This document shows, one piece after another, positions 58,155 through 64,000 of a stretch of 64,000 nucleotides of DNA. A program made the translations under genes and the position numbers. Positions within the stretch are counted from its first letter, which is position 1; each line of letters begins with the position of its first letter. This stretch comes from Clostridiales bacterium (GTDB lineage Bacteria; Bacillota; Clostridia; Christensenellales; Pumilibacteraceae): the NCBI GenBank assembly GCA_015055625.1, contig SVHU01000009.1, forward strand, positions 33,395 to 97,394. The letters run 5' to 3'. The notes under the pieces were generated by a model, which searched no databases, was not told the origin of the DNA, and worked only from the letters and a program-made list of their open reading frames with translations.

Positions 58155-60023
58155 TTAAGCTAAGGCTTCTTCGGCTTGTTTCATATTAATATCGTTTAGT
58201 TCTTTAAGCTTATAAAAAGCTCCTTTTTTAGACATAAGTTCGTCGTATGTTCCAATTTCCACGGCAACGCCTTGATCCATAACGACTATTCTATCGGCGT
58301 TTCGTATTGTGGAAAGTCTATGGGCAACGATGAAGGTAGTTCGTCCTTTTATAGATGAAGAAATTGCGCGTTGAACGTGGAATTCGGAAATGTTGTCGAG
58401 TGCGCTTGTAGCTTCGTCCAGTATCAGAATTTTAGGATTTCTTATAAGCGCTCTAGCAATAGTAATGCGTTGACGCTGACCACCAGAGAGTTTATCTCCG
58501 TGTTCGCCAACTTGTGTGTCGAGTCCATCGGGAAGGTCTTTTACAAATTCGTTAAGGTTTGCCATTTCCACAACTTTTTGTAGTTGTTCTTCGGTGTATT
58601 TTTCAAGTCCGTAAGTAATATTTTGACGAATACTTCCTGAAAAAAGTATGCTGTTTTGTGGAACTACCGAGATGTGGTGTCGGTACTGAGATAGGTTTAA
58701 GCTATCTATTGGTTTTCCGTCTATCAAGATTTCTCCCTCGGTAGCTTTCATAAAACCTATAATAAGGTTCATTACGGTGGATTTGCCCGAGCCACTTGAG
58801 CCTACAAAAGCAACACATTCTCCCTGTTTTACGTCTAGAGTTAGTTTGTCTATTACGTTTTGGTCGCCGTCAGGATATCGGTATGAAACGTTATTAAACG
58901 TTACCGTGCCGTTAATATGTGGAACCTTGTTTTTGCCTGTTATACTTTCAACGTCGGTAGCGTTCATAATTTCCGAAATTGATGATAAGGCTTCTATGCC
59001 TGTTGCAAAAGCAGGTACGGAGTTTGTAAGACTAATTACACTACTGCTGATTTGTGTAAACATTGATTGGTATAAGACGATGTCGCCCACTTTAATAATG
59101 CCGTTTAGGGCTAAGAATGCGCAAAAAACTAAACACGCGCCCGATAAAATCATATTTACAACCCAAACCCAAGATCCAAAGTTTGCCGTGTTCATATCCA
59201 CGTTACGTCCAGATCCCGACAGCTTTATGATTTTACGGTTTATAGAGTTTATCTCTACGTTTTCAAGTCCGTGCGACTTGGTTACGGGGATCATTTCTAG
59301 CATATTATTAAGCTTAGAAGAAACGTCTTCGGTCTTGATTCTGTAATCTCTATTTACCTTACTGATTTTCTTTTTGAAGAAGTTTGTAAGAAGAACGTTT
59401 ACGGGAATAACAACTAAAAAGAATAGAGCGATAAAGCCGTTGTTGTATACGGATATTACGGTTGCGACAATTACTGTAATAACGTTGGGAATTATTCCGT
59501 GTAAAAGGTTTGACAGTAACGTGTCGACAGATTCGGTGTCCTTTATAAACTTGGAATGAATTTTACCTGCTTGCATATCTTTATGATACGTTATTGACAG
59601 TCGTTGCAGTTTTCTTACCACAGCGCTCTTGATTCCTGCGCCTGTGCGCCTTACAACCCTACTTACTATGCTAAATCGCAATATCGTGGCAGGAACGTTT
59701 TGCAGTAGCAAAACTAAAAGAATAGATGAGTTAATTACGATATTCCATATTGCAAAATCAGTTGAACACGATCCGTTTATAAGATCTGTAACCACGTTAA
59801 TTATGTTTGCAGAGATAACAGGCATTAGCCAAAGTGGCGATGCTTGCAACAGATAAACCAAGCACGAGCAAGTGATTGCAGGCGCATTGTGTTTTAGAAT
59901 CTTGCCGAAGAATCCTTTTTTCTTTTTGCGAGTAATATTTTCGTTTTGAGAGAAAAGATGATCGTAGTCGGGAATAGCGTTATCGCTACGATTGAGTTTT
60001 TTCCGATTGTTTGGCTGGCTCAT
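58155..60023 (-). CDS. ABC transporter, fused permease and ATPase (exporter type)
   Basis: 622 residues. The membrane half (about 45-340) has six helices of the type-1 exporter fold. The ATPase half has Walker A GSSGSGKST at about 408, the Q-loop in VVPQNS, signature LSGGQRQR near 514, Walker B ILILDEATSALD and the H-loop in IVAHRLST. As a half-transporter it should act as a homodimer, since no partner ABC gene is adjacent. Substrate unknown: lipid, peptide or drug are all possible. AAAGGGG precedes the ATG. Confidence 0.92.
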   Translation of the reverse strand: MSQPNNRKKLNRSDNAIPDYDHLFSQNENITRKKKKGFFGKILKHNAPAITCSCLVYLLQASPLWLMPVISANIINVVTDLINGSCSTDFAIWNIVINSSILLVLLLQNVPATILRFSIVSRVVRRTGAGIKSAVVRKLQRLSITYHKDMQAGKIHSKFIKDTESVDTLLSNLLHGIIPNVITVIVATVISVYNNGFIALFFLVVIPVNVLLTNFFKKKISKVNRDYRIKTEDVSSKLNNMLEMIPVTKSHGLENVEINSINRKIIKLSGSGRNVDMNTANFGSWVWVVNMILSGACLVFCAFLALNGIIKVGDIVLYQSMFTQISSSVISLTNSVPAFATGIEALSSISEIMNATDVESITGKNKVPHINGTVTFNNVSYRYPDGDQNVIDKLTLDVKQGECVAFVGSSGSGKSTVMNLIIGFMKATEGEILIDGKPIDSLNLSQYRHHISVVPQNSILFSGSIRQNITYGLEKYTEEQLQKVVEMANLNEFVKDLPDGLDTQVGEHGDKLSGGQRQRITIARALIRNPKILILDEATSALDNISEFHVQRAISSSIKGRTTFIVAHRLSTIRNADRIVVMDQGVAVEIGTYDELMSKKGAFYKLKELNDINMKQAEEALA

Positions 60024-60066
60024 AAAGTTCCCCTTTGATATGAAATTTACATCTAAAATCGCCTAA

Positions 60067-60095
60067 ATGTTAGCATAATAAAATTTCTTTGTCAA
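60067..60095 (-). promoter_or_regulatory. Promoter of the ABC transporter gene
   Basis: Minus strand: TTGACA (60095-60090), 17-base spacer, TAACAT (60072-60067). Confidence 0.7.
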
Positions 60096-60220
60096 TAGGT
60101 TTTTAAAAATTATATAGATAAATTTTAGGCGAGATTGAAATTAATTTTTGAATTATAAATAAGTCTTATAAGCAGGAGCAAATAGGGTAAATATTGTTTC
60201 ACTTTTTTTCAAAAACAGTA

Positions 60221-60249
60221 TTGACAAATAAGCTTTGGTGTGGTATAAC
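60221..60249 (+). promoter_or_regulatory. Promoter of the GH42-like gene
   Basis: TTGACA at 60221-60226, 17-base spacer, TATAAC at 60244-60249. The -10 region reads GTGTGGTATAA, as in the fucI promoter, and an inverted GAAAAAAAGTGA lies at 60199-60210, so relation to the fucose regulon is possible but weaker. Confidence 0.75.
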
Positions 60250-60309
60250 CATAAAAGCGTACCACGTAGTGGTAAATTTATAGCAAGGAATAATAGAGAG
60301 GGAAATGAA

Positions 60310-62430
60310 ATGACTTTTGACGAGATTTTGCAAAAAATGAAAACCACGCCATGGAACTGGTACTACGTGTGCAGTGGAGAAGCAAGTCCAAAACATCAAG
60401 AAAGTTGGCAAATGTATAGAGAAAGAAGAGAAAAAATAGACTACATTGGCTCGGATATCAATACTCTAAATATGCCTGTTTGGTGGGTTGGTATTGATAC
60501 GTATGATTTTAGTAAAGTAGATAAATATATCGACGCATTGTTAAAAGATTATCCTGATAGATATTTAGTTCCACGTATAAAAATGGATCCGCCTCTTGAA
60601 TGGCTAAAAGAAAACCCTGAAGACGTATGCGTGTATTATAACGGACCTACTAACGCTGAGGAAATTAAAGAAATGCTTGGTACGCCGTTGCACGATAGGA
60701 ACGGATGGGATGACGGCAAAACTCGTAATCCCTATCCCGATCAGCGTATAGCAAACCAGTCTTTTTCTTCTAAAAAATGGGTGGAGGATGCTAGCAAGGC
60801 GCTTTCGGCGTTTGTAGAGCATTTGGAAAGCGGTCCGTACAAAGATCAAACCATAGGATATATGCCTGCGTTTGGAAACTGCGGAGAGTGTATGTGGTGG
60901 GGGGATTGGCGTAATCAGGGCGATCCGAGAAAGGGCGACTTTGGACTTAACCACAAGAAATATTTTTACGAGTGGGCGGTAGAAAAATACGGAAGCGAAG
61001 ATGCTTTACGTAAAGCGTGGAATATGCCCTCTCTTACAAAGGAAAATATTCCTATGCCCACGCCAATGGAAAGATGGAGCGAGGGTGGAAAAAATTTGCG
61101 TCAGGTAATTTTGGCTGACGATCAAAGACAGGTTGATTGTAACGAGTTCCACTCCAAGGCTTGCTTTGATGCAATAGAAGCGTTTGGTAAGGTAATAAAG
61201 GAAAAATCAGGTAAGCCTGCAGGCTGTTTTTACGGATATTTCCAAGACGAAACGGTGGGCTATGCAGGACACCTTAGCATAGAACGCGCGTTAAACACGC
61301 CGTACGTGGATTTTTATTCTTCGCCAAAAGGTTATCATTACTGCTTAGCTGGAGATCCAGGTTCGTCACAAGCTCCCGCGCAATCCTTTGCAAGAAAGAA
61401 GCTTTGGATAGAGGAAAACGACTGTCGGTCGCATTTGTCCCCGGACGTTATTCGCAAATCTGACAATTTCGACGATACGCAAACAATTTTCTGGCGCGAA
61501 ATTTATAGAGCTCTTACGTTCAAGCAGGGCTTTTGGTGGATGGATATCGACGGAATTGCAGACGATTGGTACGGCGATAAAGACATGGTGGAAATGTTCA
61601 AAGACCAAGCCGATTTTTACAAAAAACACGCGGGCGGAGATAGAAAAAACATTGCTCAAGTACTGTTTGTAGAAGACGAGGAAAGCTGTGGACATACCAC
61701 GTATATTTCGGGCGCGCAACGTGCGCTTAGACTAAAATTAGAGCGTGAACTTCGCCTTTGCGGGGCGGTTGTAGACCATTTACGCGTTGCAGATATGCTG
61801 GAAGTGGATATGTGCAAGTATAAGTTTATCGTGTTCTGCCACGCATTCGTTATGCCTAAGGAAAAATGGGAGAAAATTCGCGCGAGAATTAATCCAAGCG
61901 CTTACGTTTTATTTAATTATTGCGCAGGAATTTTAGATCCCTCGTTTAGCTTGGAAAACCAAAAAGCGGTAACAGGATTTAATATCTATGAAACGCCCAA
62001 CAGAATGGCCCACAAGGATTTGTATAAGCATATTTATTGGCACGAAACACGCGCCATTCCACAAGATTATCCGCTACTTAGCGTAGTAAAAGAGGATGGT
62101 CAGCAGGTGCTTCAAACCTCTCCCGACGGAAACGTACTTACCGCTTGTATAAAGCGTGATAACGGTAAAAATATCTTTGCATCCGACTTTACGTTAAGAA
62201 CTCCGCTTTTAAGAGAGCTACTAAAAGAAGCAGGCGTACAACTTATTGCGCTCTCGCACTGCGCTGTGCTTGCCGACGAAAAACTGATAGGTTTCTTCCC
62301 TTACACCGACGTGTGCTTTGAGCATAACTTTGAAGGCGTATGGCAAAATGTAATAACGAAAGAAAAGGTAAGCGGAAAGGTAACTCTTCCCATTCGCGCA
62401 AAACGCTTTATGATATTTGAAAAAATCTAA
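60310..62430 (+). CDS. GH42-like glycoside hydrolase (beta-galactosidase-type architecture)
   Basis: 706 residues from the ATG at 60310; a GTG at 60235 falls in the promoter and is rejected. A large TIM barrel (about 30-440) contains GYMPAFGNCGECMWWGDWRN, in which Glu may be the acid/base, followed by KYFYEWAVEKYGS as in GH42 enzymes. A middle flavodoxin-like domain (about 445-600: VLFVEDEESCGH, FIVFCHAFVMPKEKW) resembles the GH42 trimerisation domain. A short beta domain ends the protein. No signal peptide. Exact family and sugar unknown. It stands alone with a promoter and terminator. Confidence 0.72.
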   Translation: MTFDEILQKMKTTPWNWYYVCSGEASPKHQESWQMYRERREKIDYIGSDINTLNMPVWWVGIDTYDFSKVDKYIDALLKDYPDRYLVPRIKMDPPLEWLKENPEDVCVYYNGPTNAEEIKEMLGTPLHDRNGWDDGKTRNPYPDQRIANQSFSSKKWVEDASKALSAFVEHLESGPYKDQTIGYMPAFGNCGECMWWGDWRNQGDPRKGDFGLNHKKYFYEWAVEKYGSEDALRKAWNMPSLTKENIPMPTPMERWSEGGKNLRQVILADDQRQVDCNEFHSKACFDAIEAFGKVIKEKSGKPAGCFYGYFQDETVGYAGHLSIERALNTPYVDFYSSPKGYHYCLAGDPGSSQAPAQSFARKKLWIEENDCRSHLSPDVIRKSDNFDDTQTIFWREIYRALTFKQGFWWMDIDGIADDWYGDKDMVEMFKDQADFYKKHAGGDRKNIAQVLFVEDEESCGHTTYISGAQRALRLKLERELRLCGAVVDHLRVADMLEVDMCKYKFIVFCHAFVMPKEKWEKIRARINPSAYVLFNYCAGILDPSFSLENQKAVTGFNIYETPNRMAHKDLYKHIYWHETRAIPQDYPLLSVVKEDGQQVLQTSPDGNVLTACIKRDNGKNIFASDFTLRTPLLRELLKEAGVQLIALSHCAVLADEKLIGFFPYTDVCFEHNFEGVWQNVITKEKVSGKVTLPIRAKRFMIFEKI

Positions 62431-62432
62431 AC

Positions 62433-62473
62433 AAAAAAGCAATGCATTGTATTACACTTTGCATTGCTTTTTA
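62433..62473 (+). terminator. Terminator of the GH42-like gene
   Basis: AAAAAAGCAATGCA pairs with TGCATTGCTTTTT around a 13-base loop. Confidence 0.9.
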
Positions 62474-62503
62474 GCATACGTATGTGAGTTTTTTGTTTGT
62501 TTT

Positions 62504-63205
62504 TTAGTAGCGCCATATTCGAAGGATAAATAAATTCCCGTTTTTAATAATGTAAAATTCTTCATACCCACAACCAATAAGTGCGGCAAGAGGAAGTAGG
62601 AAAAAGATAAATCCCAAAAACGGCAATACAGCGAGAAGCCACATTGCAGTGCCTAATAGTAAAAACACAACAAATACGCCAACCGTCAAAACTTTTATCA
62701 TCAAGATTGTCTTGTTATAATTGTGTTTAACCGCAAAATACAAAATGGGTAATGTTGCCAAGATACCGGCTACTATTCCTACTAAAACTATTAAAAATAT
62801 TACAAATCCGCCCATATCCTCTGTAAGCCACATGTTTATAAAAAGATAAATCACAAAGGCGGAAATAGCAAATAGTATTATACCGAAAACTACTTTAATT
62901 GTTTTATTCAAAAAGTTTTTTCTGCTAAGAAGCCCTAATAACCAATCTAATAATAAAATTATAGCGTTCATTATTCCGTATGATGCTACAAAAGCAGAAA
63001 GCGCCTGTATAGCGCAATTTAGGAATGCAAAGCGAAACCATCCGGCATCAGCACCGCAAACGGTGCTATCTACAAGCACGTTTGAACCTGTGGATAACAA
63101 AGGAATCCAATACCATAGTCCAAAACCTAGAAAAGCAAGAGCTGTCAATATTCTAATTATTAAAGGAAATATTTTTTGTTTGTTTTGCTGAATTTTTTTT
63201 GCCAT
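62504..63205 (-). CDS. Multi-pass membrane protein of unknown function
   Basis: 233 residues with about six hydrophobic helices after a basic start (MAKKIQQNKQK). No family recognised. The loop between the first two helices contains VDSTVCGADAG. AAGAGG precedes the ATG. Its promoter contains an operator palindrome and faces a small XRE gene, so it is probably repressed by that protein. This layout resembles small stress- or element-linked XRE/membrane pairs; its function is unknown. Confidence 0.7.
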   Translation of the reverse strand: MAKKIQQNKQKIFPLIIRILTALAFLGFGLWYWIPLLSTGSNVLVDSTVCGADAGWFRFAFLNCAIQALSAFVASYGIMNAIILLLDWLLGLLSRKNFLNKTIKVVFGIILFAISAFVIYLFINMWLTEDMGGFVIFLIVLVGIVAGILATLPILYFAVKHNYNKTILMIKVLTVGVFVVFLLLGTAMWLLAVLPFLGFIFFLLPLAALIGCGYEEFYIIKNGNLFILRIWRY

Positions 63206-63321
63206 TTCTACACCTCTTAAAAAACAAAACGTATTAAAGGAAAAAATCGAATTTAAGCTCGTTATAGACTATAACGTCTTTCTATAATGTTTATAATACA
63301 TAAATTTTCCTTCTACGCGAC

Positions 63322-63350
63322 ATTATATACCAAAAATTTTGGTATGTCAA
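63322..63350 (-). promoter_or_regulatory. Promoter with an operator inside the spacer
   Basis: Minus strand: TTGACA (63350-63345), 17-base spacer, TATAAT (63327-63322), consensus throughout. The 19-bp palindrome ATACCAAAAATTTTGGTAT at 63327-63345 fills the spacer exactly, so a bound repressor would block RNA polymerase on the membrane protein gene. Confidence 0.85.
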
Positions 63351-63355
63351 GCATA

Positions 63356-63374
63356 TTACCAAAAAATTTGGTAA
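63356..63374. promoter_or_regulatory. Second copy of the operator palindrome
   Basis: TTACCAAAAAATTTGGTAA, 29 bases (about three helical turns) from the first copy and just before the XRE start. It probably serves autoregulation and cooperative binding. Confidence 0.8.
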
Positions 63375-63384
63375 TATATAAAAT

Positions 63385-63585
63385 ATGAAAAGTATAAGAT
63401 TTAGTGAAAATTTAAGAGAGTTAAGAGTAGCAAAAAAACTCACACAAAAACAGCTTGCCGATATTTTACAAGTTGACCAACGCACCATAAGCGCTTGGGA
63501 AAAAGGCGTATGCGAACCGAATTTTTCTATTCTGCTTAAACTTTGTGAATTTTTTGATGAAACTTTTGATAATATTTTAACGTAA
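63385..63585 (+). CDS. Small XRE-family repressor
   Basis: 66 residues, a minimal Cro/CI HTH: LTQKQLADILQVDQRTISAWEKG is the DNA-reading part (about 19-41) and the tail ends FDETFDNILT. No ribosome site is visible before the ATG; the sequence upstream is AT-only (TAATATATAAAAT), so translation may be leaderless with a TATATA -10 just upstream. It is divergent from the membrane protein gene and likely binds both ACCAAA/TTTGGT palindromes. Confidence 0.87.
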   Translation: MKSIRFSENLRELRVAKKLTQKQLADILQVDQRTISAWEKGVCEPNFSILLKLCEFFDETFDNILT

Positions 63586-63591
63586 TAAAAA

Positions 63592-63612
63592 AACCTTGCA
63601 AAAGGCAAGGTT
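63592..63612. terminator. Short hairpin after the XRE gene
   Basis: AACCTTGC pairs with GCAAGGTT around AAAAG, seven bases after the stop. The T run is better on the minus strand, so it may terminate in both directions. Confidence 0.55.
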
Positions 63613-63670
63613 CTCATAAGGATATTAAGTTAAATCCAAGAGAAATGCCGATTGAGAGTGGCTAAACAAG

Positions 63671-63711
63671 AAAAATGCAACATGGACGAAAAAAGTCTGT
63701 GTTGCATTTTT
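63671..63711 (-). terminator. Long hairpin, terminator of the gene entering from the right edge
   Basis: AAAAATGCAACATGGAC pairs, with two G-U pairs, with GTCTGTGTTGCATTTTT around GAAAAAA. It lies 50 bases past the stop of the minus-strand gene ending at 63762 and has T runs on both strands. Confidence 0.8.
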
Positions 63712-63761
63712 ATTTATCCTTCCGCTCCCCAAAATTTGCGTTACAGAAAGCAAAGAAATAT

Positions 63762-64000
63762 TTATTGTCTTTCAAACAGAGGCTTTGCCAAAATGTCATC
63801 TTTTCTTGTGATCAGATCATCCGTCGCAATTGCCGCTTCAAGAGCATCCGTGCCTATACGGTCAACTGTTGCACCAAGTCGCTCCTTGACATATCCGTTT
63901 TCCTTGTACCAAAGCATAACCTTTTCAATAACGGTCGGAACTTCGTCTGCCGAATATACGCTATTCAAGAGTGTTCCCATACGCTGAGTCTTTCCCCAAG
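63762..64000 (-). CDS. C-terminal end of a possible nitrite/sulfite-reductase-type redox protein (partial)
   Basis: The frame is open to the right edge, so the ATG at 63980 is probably internal; about 79 residues are visible. WGKTQRMGTLLNSV, then a helix (IEKVMLWYKENGY), then ERLGATVDRIGTDAL resembles the ending of ferredoxin-like sulfite/nitrite reductase half-domains, where a QRxGxxL segment is followed by an ERxGxxxxRIG segment. The cluster-binding cysteines would lie outside the window, so the family cannot be confirmed. Confidence 0.5.
   Translation of the reverse strand, partial: WGKTQRMGTLLNSVYSADEVPTVIEKVMLWYKENGYVKERLGATVDRIGTDALEAAIATDDLITRKDDILAKPLFERQ

Noticed and set aside
60235..60309. 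N-terminal extension of the GH42-like protein from GTG
   Set aside because: The GTG lies within the -35/-10 region, so it cannot be in the transcript.

Overview
The window looks like chromosomal DNA of an anaerobic, low-GC, Gram-positive gut-type bacterium, most likely an uncultured member of the Clostridia. This is inferred from strong AGGAGG ribosome binding sites, TTGACA/TATAAT promoters with 17-base spacers, a PerR plus reverse-rubrerythrin oxygen defence pair, a SipW-type exported protein, an HPr-like protein, and oxygen-sensitive indolepyruvate:ferredoxin oxidoreductase genes. No rRNA, tRNA, CRISPR array or complete insertion sequence was found.

Region by region: 1-3968 is the 3' part of a large surface protein with a glycerophosphodiesterase domain. 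4049-6622 holds a DeoR regulator and the perR-rubrerythrin pair, separated by a repeat-rich stretch. 6673-9965 has a small XRE regulator, a 26-residue basic protein, and a DUF1538 membrane protein with two PII-like partners. 10062-12511 holds galM, a tandem 69-bp repeat array and a DUF4838 protein. 12613-15415 carries two CobW-type metal GTPases, one with an eight-fold His/Cys repeat, and an HPr-like protein. 15629-16972 is an RlmD-type rRNA methyltransferase whose 3' end is duplicated downstream.

17269-31853 is a carbohydrate region. It holds a GH32/43-like propeller protein, a GH78 rhamnosidase, a GH39-type enzyme, and then an apparent operon (promoter near 22868, terminator at 30720). That operon contains a decayed gene, a GH29 fucosidase, two alpha/beta hydrolases, two unassigned TIM-barrel proteins and a transglutaminase-like protein; a sialidase-like propeller gene converges on it. 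No signal peptides were seen on these enzymes and no sugar transporter lies among them, so they probably act inside the cell on imported oligosaccharides. The operon's promoter closely matches the one in front of fucI (44222), beside a divergent AraC regulator, which suggests one fucose-related regulon.

32016-37406 is argCJBDF behind repeated ARG-box-like sites. 37512-43028 holds a DUF308 membrane protein, a nucleoside hydrolase, a thioesterase, a tiny membrane protein and a 990-residue SipW-dependent surface protein. 43132-47089 holds the AraC regulator, fucI and an AEC transporter. 47374-50373 is an accessory island: XRE regulator, ImmA-like peptidase, DUF4417 protein, a small protein with a GAGYHGGFG start and a possible His/Cys protease fold, an overlapping candidate immunity gene, and a zinc-ribbon membrane ORF without a clear start. 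It is the best candidate here for an undescribed system. 50392-58068 is an aryl-acid metabolism operon (acyl-CoA ligase, iorA, iorB, paaK, ACT protein) with a divergent sodium:solute symporter. The rest has an ABC exporter, a GH42-like enzyme, a membrane protein controlled by a divergent XRE repressor, and the end of a possible redox enzyme.
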